From: an uncultured Draconibacterium sp.
GTDB taxonomy: Bacteria; Bacteroidota; Bacteroidia; Bacteroidales; Prolixibacteraceae
Direction: 5' to 3'
Assembly: GCF_963677575.1 (NCBI RefSeq)
Contig: NZ_OY782038.1
Location: 1,550,001 to 1,614,000, forward strand
DNA: 64,000 nucleotides
Positions 54,301 through 63,100 of this stretch are shown here, piece after piece. The position numbers and the translations under genes are program-made. The notes beneath the pieces were generated by a model. That model was not told the DNA's origin. It made no database searches and saw only the letters and a program-made list of their open reading frames with translations. Numbering within the stretch: position 1 is the stretch's first letter; each line of letters opens with the position of its first letter.

Positions 54301-55542
54301 CATATCATAAATAGAATAAGCAATATATTTTCGTCCTTTATCGGTAAATGATAATTCTCCGTAGTCTTTTTTTAAAGTATAAATTCCATTCTTCTTTTCG
54401 TATTGCAACAAGTTGTGCGATGTTCCTACCCATAACTGATCTTTATAGGCAGCAAAACTTTTTGTTATAATTTTATTTCCTTGGTTGTCGACCCTTAGCG
54501 ACAATACATAACGGCTTAATCCCTGGTCGGTTATCGAAGCTTTATCTATTTTAGATGCTCCCACCCAAAGCAGGCCACTTTTATCAACAAAAATTGCGGC
54601 TATCGCATTCGACGAAATACTCTCCGGATTATCAAGCGAAACCTTATAAACCCAAAATCGTGCTTTCTCGGGAGGTAACTGCTGTTCTTCGTATTTTAAT
54701 AAACTTAGCCCCTGGTTCCACGATCCAATCCACAAATTATCAAACTGGTCGTAAAACAACCTGTAAACCACATCATCCCCAATGCTGTTTGCGTTGCTAC
54801 TCTCGCGATAAGTGGTAAAACGAATTATTTCACCAGACTCGTTCAATTCTGCTTTATTCAGCCCTCCTCCCCAGGTTCCGATCCATAAATCTCCATCTTT
54901 TGACTCTTCAATTTGTGTAATTGTTGAGTTGGATAATGAATTTTTACCTGGCCCTTCAGAGTAACGCAAATATTCCCCGGTTTCAGGATAAAAGCGGATC
55001 AAAGCATTATAGGTAGCAACCCATAGTATTCCCCGGCAATCTTCGTGAATATCGCTAACCACCTCCCGGGCCAGATAATGTTGCATTTCTCCGGTATCAG
55101 AATTCAGTTTATATAATCCGTCATTCCAGGTGCCTACCCATATAAATCCGTCACTATCTTCACAAACAGATAATATCCTGCTCCTTATTTTATAACGTTT
55201 TAATGCACCACTTTCCAGGTTCATATAATTTAATCCACTGGCTGTGCCAATCCATAAATTACCAGCCTTGTCAACCATCAATTTCGTTATTTCTCGGTTA
55301 GAAATAGAAGTTGAATCGTGAAACTGGGGGTGATAAGTCACACAATCATAACCATCAAAACGAGACAGGCCGTTTATTGTCCCTATCCAAATAAAACCTT
55401 TCTGATCCTGCACAATAGTATTTGCTTTGTCAATAGTCAGCCCATTTTCAATACCTAAATGAGAAAAACAAAGTTCGTTTTGTGCAATTAAAGAACCAGG
55501 GAAAAAAAGAAGAACAATAAGCAGGTTAGTAATTCTATGCAT
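51388..55542 (-). CDS. Hybrid two-component system regulator (sensor kinase plus AraC output)
   Basis: About 1384 residues. After a signal peptide (cleavage near LIA-QNE) at least thirteen propeller blades of the GFIWIGTINGLSRFD type form the periplasmic sensor. Then come a Y_Y_Y domain (YYYKLEGFDSQWNKAG), one membrane helix (VAYVTYFFVFIGLMYFF), the kinase (phosphorylated His about 871 in DITHELRTP) with its ATPase domain, a receiver (Asp about 1184 in LILSDVMMPEMDG) and an AraC DNA-binding domain at the C-terminus. The start at 55542 (MHRITN) is used; ATG at 55551 adds three residues. It is divergent from the GH16-SusCD genes and probably senses an arabinogalactan fragment to activate them. 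Confidence 0.95.
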   Translation of the reverse strand: MHRITNLLIVLLFFPGSLIAQNELCFSHLGIENGLTIDKANTIVQDQKGFIWIGTINGLSRFDGYDCVTYHPQFHDSTSISNREITKLMVDKAGNLWIGTASGLNYMNLESGALKRYKIRSRILSVCEDSDGFIWVGTWNDGLYKLNSDTGEMQHYLAREVVSDIHEDCRGILWVATYNALIRFYPETGEYLRYSEGPGKNSLSNSTITQIEESKDGDLWIGTWGGGLNKAELNESGEIIRFTTYRESSNANSIGDDVVYRLFYDQFDNLWIGSWNQGLSLLKYEEQQLPPEKARFWVYKVSLDNPESISSNAIAAIFVDKSGLLWVGASKIDKASITDQGLSRYVLSLRVDNQGNKIITKSFAAYKDQLWVGTSHNLLQYEKKNGIYTLKKDYGELSFTDKGRKYIAYSIYDMFADSTGLWIGAEDAGLIHYCFNPNMELNPKSREFFTTETIPALPGTKIIELFHSKKYQGVIWAGITERGFVILRQNSNNNFSVESFLPGNGPTEISNNIIRALHEDSQGNVWIGTENGLNCFHPETETFSKYFYSTADTNSLNDNAVNAIIEDSFGNLWIGTNSGLNKKVETIDAFGNKEVSFKGFPETDYLRNDFISGLLEDKSGHLWVRTYRGMVEFDVQKEVIISKHFSQDFRNDRLERNAELVLEDGRMVIGNMANFILLEPESIQKTLQSTQVVLTDLLVYDKSLNSEKELRKNYGLDKAVSYTNHVKLSYKDKMITFSFSDMDFKNAGKNEYYYKLEGFDSQWNKAGARNSATYTNLPPGNFIFKVVASPGSDVDYDKATLFNVFMSPPWWKSKVAYVTYFFVFIGLMYFFRRNSIKNAQKKSELAFEHLRAEELRNLNEQKTLFFTDITHELRTPLTLILGPSKELLDDKKLSAESHKLAQLINTSAYKLLRLVNQLLEFRKIEKGIPDSLYIQHCNLANLLQEVFNFFKPMADSRQIEFKLNTAPENIMAYFDPDKMEKIIFNLLSNAFKYSPDNSAISINALERTNTQNDKEVVIEVQDSGVGIAKEYQEKIFERFFQVKQLRTQSTGGIGLFMAKAMIEQHGGSIELDSEEGKGSCFRLVLPLNSELAAKAEKSEKWKPEDSVTTLVQPEDATFENILHDTTLNGSDNTKPHVLVVEDDADLKEFLCTGLSKHLNVTCADNGKEALEKIEAITPDLILSDVMMPEMDGFELCSNLRNNLNFSHIPVIFLTAKTMQEDQIKGLRLGAVDYIYKPFNMVSLSLKIYNLLTLQKQKQKRLRTEEILEPEHIELSSLDEEFLKAAVQSVQDNLDNTDFDVEAFSAELKVSANQAYRKIKALTGQTANEFIRTQRLKVASGLLVQRKRSISEVIYMVGFTSPSYFSRCFKDFYGCTPKEYIEKNT

Positions 55543-55561
55543 GTCTATCAATTAGTTTCTG

Positions 55562-55569
55562 CAAATTTA
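55562..55569 (-). promoter_or_regulatory. Candidate -7 box for the hybrid sensor gene
   Basis: The minus strand reads TAAATTTG, matching TAnnTTTG, about 20 bases before the start. No clear -33 box. Confidence 0.35.
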
Positions 55570-55863
55570 TATGAAATTTAAAAGAATTGATTTGTACTGT
55601 TATATTTACTGCTAAAAAGAGAGTATTAATACCTCCCATCTTACCCCAGACATAAGTAACTAACCGACAGTATTTTACAACACAAAACATTATCATAAAA
55701 GTTCTTCCTATCAGATTTGTAATAGTTTTTTTCAATTTTATGCAATCGATTTCAATTAATTGAAAGCATCCATCAAATTTGTTCAAATAAATTCCAATAT
55801 CATACCTCAATTTTGTAGTGTTCTAATTTTCCAATTTTTGGATATCATATAAAACTTGAACTT
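55570..55863. other. Divergent intergenic region between hybrid sensor and GH16
   Basis: About 290 bases with no convincing gene. A minus-strand open frame of 91 codons here has no recognisable features. The region should hold the + promoter of GH16 (TTTG at 55778-55781 and TTTTG at 55811-55815 are the only hints) and binding sites for the sensor's AraC domain, which I cannot locate. Confidence 0.5.
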
Positions 55864-56772
55864 ATGACTCGTATATTAAATACGATTAATATTTTTTGCA
55901 AACTGTTATTATTGGCATGTATTTGTTTTATGAGCAAGTATGCAGTTGCCCAAATCCAGGACAAGTCTCTCAGCCATAAAAATATACACAACAATTTTCA
56001 ACTCATTTGGGAGGATAATTTTGAAATAGAAGGCCATCCTAACCCCGAAAACTGGACTTTTGAGTATGGTTTTGTTCGCAATCGCGAGCTGCAATGGTAT
56101 CAACCTCAAAATGCTTATTGCTCGAATGGACTTTTAACAATAAAAGGAAAGAAAGAAAATATTGACAATCCTAACTATAATCCGTTTAGCGACGACTGGC
56201 GCGTTAACCGGGCAAAAGCCCGGTATACATCGGCATGCCTTATTACTAAAGATCTGCAGGAATGGCCTCCGTTTGGCTATTTTGAAATAAGTGCACGCAT
56301 TAATACAGCCAATGGCGCCTGGCCTGCAATTTGGATGTTGGGAACAAAAGATGACTGGCCGAATTGCGGAGAAATAGATATTATGGAGTTTTACCGCATC
56401 GATGAGATTCCTAATATCTTGGCAAATGTTGCCTGGGGATCAAAATCAAATTACCACCCCAACTGGAATGATGCCAAAATCCCGTTAAAACATTTCACCC
56501 AAACTGATTCTGAGTGGATACAAAAATTTCATACATGGTCTATGCTATGGGATAGAAAGCATATTAGTATTTATCTGGATGATGAACTTTTAAACAAGAT
56601 TGATTTACAAGAAACAACTAATCCTGATGGCAGTAACCCTTTTACTTCCGATCAAAATTTCTATTTGTTATTAAATCTTGCAATCGGTGCAAATGGAGGC
56701 ATTCCAAATGCATCTGAGTTTCCAATACAATTTGAAATTGATTATGTAAGAGTTTATAAAGAAATAAAATAA
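55864..56772 (+). CDS. GH16 endo-beta-1,3-galactanase/glucanase-like
   Basis: The 302-residue protein has an export signal (cleavage near VAQ, or lipidation at LLLAC; undecided). The GH16 fold shows FQLIWEDNFEIEG, GYFEISARINTANGAWPAIWMLG and the catalytic block GEIDIMEF (about E170, D172, E175). Beside GH43_24, GUS, GH88 and SusCD, an endo-beta-1,3-galactanase that fragments arabinogalactan fits best. Laminarinase (GH16_3) is the alternative, since sequence alone cannot separate them. Confidence 0.87.
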   Translation: MTRILNTINIFCKLLLLACICFMSKYAVAQIQDKSLSHKNIHNNFQLIWEDNFEIEGHPNPENWTFEYGFVRNRELQWYQPQNAYCSNGLLTIKGKKENIDNPNYNPFSDDWRVNRAKARYTSACLITKDLQEWPPFGYFEISARINTANGAWPAIWMLGTKDDWPNCGEIDIMEFYRIDEIPNILANVAWGSKSNYHPNWNDAKIPLKHFTQTDSEWIQKFHTWSMLWDRKHISIYLDDELLNKIDLQETTNPDGSNPFTSDQNFYLLLNLAIGANGGIPNASEFPIQFEIDYVRVYKEIK

Positions 56773-56830
56773 TAAGCTAGATTTTAAGAGTTATAACTAT
56801 TTCAATTTTAATAATTAATCGAGAATCTTT

Positions 56831-59800
56831 ATGAAAAAGAAGAGTAATTTGAATCGATGTTATTTTAGCAATGTGGTTTTAAAAACCCTGGCTGTAACAT
56901 TGATGTTAATCATTGTTCAAGGAATGGCTGCATTTGCCGGTTCCGGAACATCACTACAAGACAAATCAGTTACCGGGAAAGTGCTAAACAGTAGTGGAGA
57001 AACTTTACCCGGAGTAACGGTTTTAGTAAAAGGAACAGCCCAAGGAACAATTACCGATATTGATGGTAATTTTAACCTTCGCAATGTCAGCTCTGATGAT
57101 ATTTTGGTTTTTTCCTTTATTGGAATGAAATCCTCAGAAATTCAGGTAGGAGATCAAACCAATTTTGAAATAATTATGGAAGAAGCCGTAATAGGCGTCG
57201 ACGAGGTTGTGGTTGTTGGGTATGGTACCCAAAAAAAATCGGATATCACCGGTTCGGTAAGTTCAGTATCAGAAGAACGACTGGCAAAAATCCCCGTTTC
57301 AAATGTTATGCAGGCTGTGCAAGGCGCAGTTTCCGGCGTTAACATTACACAGGTTTCTTCAATTCCGGGTGAAGCTCCATCAGTTCTGGTTCGAGGAGGC
57401 GGGTCACTTACTGCTTCTACCAGTCCTTATGTTGTAGTTGATGGTATCCCTATTTCCAAAATGGATGGATCGATCAACGATATCAACCCTAACGACATCA
57501 AATCTATTGAGATATTAAAAGATGCTTCGGCAACTGCCATTTATGGTATGAACGGAGCAAACGGCGTAATTTTGATTACCACAAAGCGTGGAAAATCTTC
57601 AGCACCAACCGTTCGCTACTCGGGCTATTTTGGTATTGATGATTTTGCCCATATTCCTGACATGGTTTCTCCAGAAGAGCTGCTAAACCGCTATGCAGAA
57701 GGAAACAGGATTAATGGCTCGCCATTGTACCAGGCACCCGTAAAATATCAATACGAAGTTGAAAACTATGAAAACGGCCATATTATTGATTGGATTGATG
57801 CCGTTTCACAAACAGGTATCCAGCAAAATCATAACGTTAGTATCTCTGGTGGAAGCGAAAAGGTAAGTTATTACATATCGGGAGATATATTAGACCAAAA
57901 AGGTATTGTAAAAGGATATAACTATAAGCGTTATTCGCTTAGAACCAATATTGATGCGCAGGTTACAAATTATTTGAAAATAGGTACCAACTCATCAATT
58001 GTACACCATAATAAAGATGGTGGCCGTGCCAACCTGTTAAATGCCGAGGCAATGAGCCCGTACGGAAGAATGTACGAAGAAGATGGCACATACACCATCT
58101 ATCCAATGTTTGGAGAAACCTTGTGGGCAAACCCACTGCTGCCAACAACAACCGATCCTGAAAGACGTCAGTATAACATTAATTTAAATGGCTTTGCCTT
58201 TGTAACATTTGGCGATATCTGGAAACCTCTTGCCGGATTAACTTATCGGCTAAATGCAGGATTCTCTTATGTACCACGCCGAACCAGCAGTTATAACGGC
58301 AAATCGGTTAACGACATGCTGGGAACTGCCGAAATTACCCACAAAGAAACCCAGGCATACACCATAGAAAATATCCTGCGTTACGACAAAGACATTAACA
58401 AACACCATTTTGATGTGACTGCAGTGTATGCTGCCCAGGAAAAGAATTATAATACGAATTGGGCACGAGCCCGCGATTTTGTTAACGACGAATTAGACTG
58501 GAACAGGATGCAGGCCGGTGCCAGTTCAAGTGTCAGCTCTTATTCCGACAGGTATGCCTCTATTTCGCAAATGGGACGTTTAAATTATACTTATGATAGT
58601 CGGTACTTATTTACTTTTACTGTACGCCGCGATGGATCTTCCGTATTTTCAGACGGTTTAAAATACGGAACATTCCCATCTGTTGCCCTGGGATGGAATA
58701 TACGTCACGAGAACTTCCTTAGCAATGCCGAAAAAATTACCAACCTGAAACTAAGGTTATCATACGGTAAATCAGGAAACGAGGCTGTTAAAGTTTATAA
58801 AACATTCACCACAATGACTGACCGCCAGATTGCACTGGGTGGCACAACCAATATTGCCATGATAACAAATCAGTTAGGCAACAACGATTTAACCTGGGAA
58901 ACCAAAGAGAGTTTTAACACTGGTTTAGATTTTGGTTTCTTCGACAACAGGATAAACGGTTCATTGGATGTATATACAGCTACCAACAAAGACCTGCTAC
59001 TGGCACGTAAACTTCCTTTCGCCTCAGGTTTTAGAGAGGTAACATCAAATATTGGAGAAACATCCACAAAAGGGCTTGAGCTTACTTTAAATACCGTTAA
59101 TATTGCTACAAGCGATTTTAAATGGAGTAGTTCTATTGTATTTTCTAAAAATAAAACCGAAATCAAAGAACTTTATGGTGACGGCAAAGACGACTTGGGT
59201 AGTGGCTGGTTTATTGGCGAACCTATTGGTGTTATTCGTGACTATAAGATGCTGGGAGTTTGGCAGGAAGATGAAATTGCCAATGGAGATCATCTCAACT
59301 GGGACCCTGTTGCTAAGGCTGGTGACATAAAGTTAGCTGATATTAGCGGCCCCGATGGTGTTCCAGACGGGATCATAACCGATGATGACCGTTCTGTTAT
59401 TGGGCAAACTGATCCCAAATGGACAGGTGGTTTAACAAATACGTTCTCTTATAAAAACTTCACACTAAATGTTTTCATTCAAACCGTACAAGGAGCTATG
59501 CGAAACAACCACCACATTGGTATGGCTTCCGACGAAATTGAGCGCCGTAACAGTTTTGCAGAAATTGGCTATTGGACACCTGAAAACCAAAGCAACGAAT
59601 GGAGATCATTAAATAAAAATTCAAATCCACACGGATATGGATTCCCTGTTAAAAATAACTTTACCAGGATTAAAGATGTAACGCTTAACTACGACTTTCC
59701 ATCTACTATAACCAATAAAATTGGGGTTGAAGCATTAAGCATGTATGTTAGTGGACGGAACCTGTACACCTTTACCGACTGGATTGGCTGGGACCCTGAA

Positions 59801-59911
59801 GAAAGATCAATGGGCCGTGGTTCTTCCGATCCTAATGACTCATCAATAAATTGGGAGATCAATTACCCTAGTGTGAGAACAATAGTTTTTGGTATTAATC
59901 TTACTCTATAA
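56831..59911 (+). CDS. SusC/RagA TonB-dependent outer-membrane porin
   Basis: The 1026-residue protein has a signal peptide (cleavage near AFA-GSG), the carboxypeptidase-regulatory-like domain (VTGKVLNSSGETLPGVTVLVKG), a TonB-box-like VVVVGYGTQKKSDITGSVSSV, the plug (VVVDGIPISKMDGSIND, LKDASATAIYGMNGANG), and a long barrel ending in RTIVFGINLTL. It imports oligosaccharides with SusD, whose gene starts 13 bases later. It lies 58 bases after GH16. Confidence 0.96.
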   Translation: MKKKSNLNRCYFSNVVLKTLAVTLMLIIVQGMAAFAGSGTSLQDKSVTGKVLNSSGETLPGVTVLVKGTAQGTITDIDGNFNLRNVSSDDILVFSFIGMKSSEIQVGDQTNFEIIMEEAVIGVDEVVVVGYGTQKKSDITGSVSSVSEERLAKIPVSNVMQAVQGAVSGVNITQVSSIPGEAPSVLVRGGGSLTASTSPYVVVDGIPISKMDGSINDINPNDIKSIEILKDASATAIYGMNGANGVILITTKRGKSSAPTVRYSGYFGIDDFAHIPDMVSPEELLNRYAEGNRINGSPLYQAPVKYQYEVENYENGHIIDWIDAVSQTGIQQNHNVSISGGSEKVSYYISGDILDQKGIVKGYNYKRYSLRTNIDAQVTNYLKIGTNSSIVHHNKDGGRANLLNAEAMSPYGRMYEEDGTYTIYPMFGETLWANPLLPTTTDPERRQYNINLNGFAFVTFGDIWKPLAGLTYRLNAGFSYVPRRTSSYNGKSVNDMLGTAEITHKETQAYTIENILRYDKDINKHHFDVTAVYAAQEKNYNTNWARARDFVNDELDWNRMQAGASSSVSSYSDRYASISQMGRLNYTYDSRYLFTFTVRRDGSSVFSDGLKYGTFPSVALGWNIRHENFLSNAEKITNLKLRLSYGKSGNEAVKVYKTFTTMTDRQIALGGTTNIAMITNQLGNNDLTWETKESFNTGLDFGFFDNRINGSLDVYTATNKDLLLARKLPFASGFREVTSNIGETSTKGLELTLNTVNIATSDFKWSSSIVFSKNKTEIKELYGDGKDDLGSGWFIGEPIGVIRDYKMLGVWQEDEIANGDHLNWDPVAKAGDIKLADISGPDGVPDGIITDDDRSVIGQTDPKWTGGLTNTFSYKNFTLNVFIQTVQGAMRNNHHIGMASDEIERRNSFAEIGYWTPENQSNEWRSLNKNSNPHGYGFPVKNNFTRIKDVTLNYDFPSTITNKIGVEALSMYVSGRNLYTFTDWIGWDPEERSMGRGSSDPNDSSINWEINYPSVRTIVFGINLTL

Positions 59912-59924
59912 TAGTATACAAATT

Positions 59925-61637
59925 ATGAAGACGAATAGAATATATTTAATATTAGTGATGGCTATTACAATGCTGGCTGTCTCATGCAGCGAAGATTTTT
60001 TGGATGAAACACCAATGTCGTCGTATGCACCTGAAACCTTATCCGACGAAGCTGGTATTGAAGCAGCACTAAAAGGATTACACTACAATTTTGGAAGAAT
60101 ATGGACATGGTCAGACCAACAAGGTTGGGCTTGTGTTTGGCAGGTAGGCACCGACGTTTGCTCTCCCGGGGGAATTCAAGGGGTAGAAATACCATTTTTT
60201 AAATATGAAAATTTAAACTCAGAAAATGCAGCCGTAAGTTATATGTGGGAAATGTGTTTCCTTATCATAAACAATGCCAATACGGCCCTTAAAGCTATTG
60301 GCGAGGATGGCGATCCTGCAAAAATTGCTGAAGCCCGTTTTTTCAGAGGTTATTGCTACAATACCCTTGCAACACTTTATGGCGACGTGCCTCTTCTTTT
60401 AGAAGCGACATCATCGGCACGCACCGATTTTGAAAGAACACCTGTGACGCAAGTAAACGATCAGATCGTTAAAGACCTAAAATATGCTGCTGAAAACCTA
60501 CCTGATATTGATGGCGCAGTAACCGAAAGCCGTGCCAATAAACACATGGCAATGCAGTGTTTAGGTGAAGTTTATCTTCGTATCGGTGAACCAGCCCTGG
60601 CAGAACCGGTTCTATCTGATATTATAAACAGTGGTCTATTTTCTCTTGTTGAAAACCGCTATGGCGTGATGCTTAACAAAGCCGGCGACTATTTTAGCGA
60701 TATGTTTAAATATGGAAACCAACGCCGCTCGCAAGGTAATACAGAGGCAATCTGGACATTTGAACTGGAATACACAAAAAATGTGTCAGGCGGTTACACC
60801 AACGCTCCGCAGCAACGTCGTGTATGGGTACCTGCATACCACAATGTACCGGGAATGACTTATTCTGTATTCGATTCTAATGAAGGGATGAATGTTAGTG
60901 AATATGGTGGTCGTGGAAACGGACGTATGCGCCCCAGCAACTGGGTAAAATACCAACTGTATGAAGAAGGCGACATTCGTAATTCTGAAAATAATATCAC
61001 CCGCCATATGTTTTACAATTCTCCTGATTGGAGTGCTACAATTGGAATTGATGCCGATGGATTTCGCGTTGCCGCAGACTCACCGGATGCTGTTGAAACA
61101 AAGTTAGTGCAAGAAGGTGATCCGGTTGTTATAGCTGCAACAGATACTTTGGAATCGATGTTCCCTTACACCCGAAAATGGGATTCTTTCGACCCCGATG
61201 ATACCTGGGGTTGGACTTGTATCAAAGATTTTCCATTAATGCGTTTGGGCGAAACTTATCTTTTGCGCGCAGAAGCTCGTTTTAAAAACGGTAATGCAGG
61301 AGGTGCTGCTGACGATATTAACGTTTTACGCGACCGTGCTTTTAAAACAGCACGTACAGAAAGTGGCAACAGCGATTTGGGAAAAGTTTCAGCTTCTGAT
61401 ATCGACCTTGATTTTATTTTGGATGAACGCGCACGTGAACTATTCGCTGAAGAAAATCGCCGAATGACGCTAATGCGTACAGGTACTTTAGTTGAACGCT
61501 CTCAACTAAACACAGAAAGTACGATAAAAGGTACCATTAGCGGAGTGAGTGGCAATAACCTATTGCTCCCAATTCCTTTAAGCGAAATTCAAAGAAATAA
61601 AGACGTTCAATGGGATCAAAATCCCGGCTATAATTAG
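59925..61637 (+). CDS. SusD/RagB-like glycan-binding lipoprotein
   Basis: About 570 residues. The start at 59925 (MKTNRIYLILVMA) gives the lipoprotein signal ending in MLAVSC; the ATG at 59889 lies inside susC. Family blocks include ARFFRGYCYNTLATLYGDVPLLLE, NKHMAMQCLGEVYLRIGE, LMRLGETYLLRAEARFKNG and the closing LLLPIPLSEIQRNKD. It forms the lid for the SusC porin 13 bases upstream. A perfect terminator follows at 61713. Confidence 0.96.
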   Translation: MKTNRIYLILVMAITMLAVSCSEDFLDETPMSSYAPETLSDEAGIEAALKGLHYNFGRIWTWSDQQGWACVWQVGTDVCSPGGIQGVEIPFFKYENLNSENAAVSYMWEMCFLIINNANTALKAIGEDGDPAKIAEARFFRGYCYNTLATLYGDVPLLLEATSSARTDFERTPVTQVNDQIVKDLKYAAENLPDIDGAVTESRANKHMAMQCLGEVYLRIGEPALAEPVLSDIINSGLFSLVENRYGVMLNKAGDYFSDMFKYGNQRRSQGNTEAIWTFELEYTKNVSGGYTNAPQQRRVWVPAYHNVPGMTYSVFDSNEGMNVSEYGGRGNGRMRPSNWVKYQLYEEGDIRNSENNITRHMFYNSPDWSATIGIDADGFRVAADSPDAVETKLVQEGDPVVIAATDTLESMFPYTRKWDSFDPDDTWGWTCIKDFPLMRLGETYLLRAEARFKNGNAGGAADDINVLRDRAFKTARTESGNSDLGKVSASDIDLDFILDERARELFAEENRRMTLMRTGTLVERSQLNTESTIKGTISGVSGNNLLLPIPLSEIQRNKDVQWDQNPGYN

Positions 61638-61712
61638 GAGATTGTTCATAAATAAAACGAAGAAATAAGTATTAGTTCTTATAGTTTAGTTAGATTTATT
61701 TGAGTATCTACA

Positions 61713-61734
61713 GAAATGCCCTTCGGGGCATTTC
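61713..61734 (+). terminator. Strong terminator of the GH16-SusCD operon
   Basis: GAAATGCCC (61713-61721) pairs perfectly with GGGCATTTC (61726-61734) around a TTCG loop, followed by TTTTCTT. This is a textbook rho-independent terminator 75 bases after the susD stop. It also shows that an ATG at 61716 is not a start. Confidence 0.92.
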
Positions 61735-61778
61735 TTTTCTTATACTTGTTCCTGTTTTCAAACAAAAATCAATTCATC

Positions 61779-62993
61779 ATGTTAAAAACCGCTTCCTTAT
61801 TTGTCATCCTAATTCTGTTTTTCAGTTGTAAAACTCCCGACGGCAATAATCAGTCATTGAGTTCAGTAATCGACCAATCGCTTGAAGTTGCCACACAACA
61901 AAGCCTCCTGATGGCAGAATCATTAAAAGATCAACCGGATAAACTTCCTCAAACAATTGACAAAAATGGCAACTTAGTTACCTGTAATTCGGATTGGTGG
62001 GTTAGTGGATTTTTCTCTGGTGTATTGTGGTATTTGTATGAAAATTCACCGTCCGACTCGTTAAAATGTTGGGCAGAAAACTTCACCCTGCGTGTTGAAG
62101 ATCAGCAATACACTACCAGCAATCACGATGTTGGTTTTATGATCTTTTGCAGTTTCGGAAACGGTTACCGCATCACCGGAAATCCTGAATACAAAGAAGT
62201 GATCCATAACGCATCAAAATCGTTGATCACGCGTTTTAATCCAACTATTGGCTGCATTCGTTCGTGGGATTATGCCAGCTGGAGCGCCCAGTGGCAATAC
62301 CCGGTTATTATCGATAATATGATGAACCTGGAGTTGCTGGAGTGGAGTGCCAAAACATTTAACGACACTACTTTTAGCTATGTGGCACGCACACATGCCA
62401 ACACTACCATGAAAAACCATTTCCGTGACGATTACAGCAGCTATCACGTGATTTCGTACGATACCATTTCAAGCGCTGTGGAAAAGAAAAACACATCACA
62501 GGGATATTCTGATGAGTCGGCATGGGCACGTGGTCAGGCATGGGGACTTTACGGTTACACTATGATGTATCGTGAAACAGGAAATGAAGCCGATTTAGAA
62601 CAGGCCAAACATATTGCCGATTTTATCATCAATCACCCAAACCTGCCGGAAGACAAAATTCCTTATTGGGATTTTAATGCGCCGGATATTCCCAATGCTT
62701 TGCGCGATGCATCAGCAGGTGCGATTATATGTTCTGCATTACTTGAATTAAGCGGTTATGTTTCGGTTGAAAAAGCAGAATCATATCTCGATATTGCGGA
62801 AACACAGCTTCGCAGTTTAAGTTCCGATAAGTATTTGGCAAAACCCGGTGAGAATGCAAATTTCATTCTGAAACACAGCGTTGGCCATATGCCTAACAAA
62901 AGTGAGATTGACGTTCCGTTAAGCTATGCAGACTACTATTTTGTGGAAGCTTTAATGCGTGCTAAAGAACTCGTCAAACAGGGTAAGATGTAA
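61779..62993 (+). CDS. GH88 unsaturated glucuronyl hydrolase, lipoprotein
   Basis: About 404 residues. The start at 61779 (MLKTASLFVILILFFSC) gives a lipoprotein signal; the upstream ATG lies in the terminator. The (alpha/alpha)6 barrel has the GH88 Asp residues in TSNHDVGFMIF and IIDNMMNLELLEW, then DESAWARGQAWGLYGYTMMY. It removes unsaturated glucuronic acid from lyase-made oligosaccharides. Arabinogalactan side chains carry rhamnosyl-glucuronic acid, so it fits the locus, although no matching lyase gene is visible in the window. Confidence 0.92.
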   Translation: MLKTASLFVILILFFSCKTPDGNNQSLSSVIDQSLEVATQQSLLMAESLKDQPDKLPQTIDKNGNLVTCNSDWWVSGFFSGVLWYLYENSPSDSLKCWAENFTLRVEDQQYTTSNHDVGFMIFCSFGNGYRITGNPEYKEVIHNASKSLITRFNPTIGCIRSWDYASWSAQWQYPVIIDNMMNLELLEWSAKTFNDTTFSYVARTHANTTMKNHFRDDYSSYHVISYDTISSAVEKKNTSQGYSDESAWARGQAWGLYGYTMMYRETGNEADLEQAKHIADFIINHPNLPEDKIPYWDFNAPDIPNALRDASAGAIICSALLELSGYVSVEKAESYLDIAETQLRSLSSDKYLAKPGENANFILKHSVGHMPNKSEIDVPLSYADYYFVEALMRAKELVKQGKM

Positions 62994-63003
62994 TAAAAAA
63001 CAA

Positions 63004-63030
63004 ACAGCAGCAAGAGAACCTCGCTGCTGT
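63004..63030. terminator. Bidirectional terminator after GH88
   Basis: ACAGCAGC (63004-63011) pairs with GCTGCTGT (63023-63030). A T-rich tail lies on the + side, and the run AATAAAAAAC on the other side gives Ts on the minus strand, serving GH88 and perhaps the convergent dehydrogenase. Confidence 0.65.
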
Positions 63031-63100
63031 CGTTTACGTTTATTTTCAAGTTTATATCTAACACCCGATTGATGTCAACACACCAATCTTCGATTAAATT

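Noticed and set aside
55535..55810. 91-codon minus-strand frame between the hybrid sensor and GH16
   Set aside because: It overlaps the sensor start and the divergent promoter region, and has no recognisable features.
61716..61778. Upstream start for the GH88 gene
   Set aside because: It lies inside a perfect terminator hairpin, and the start at 61779 gives a proper lipoprotein signal.
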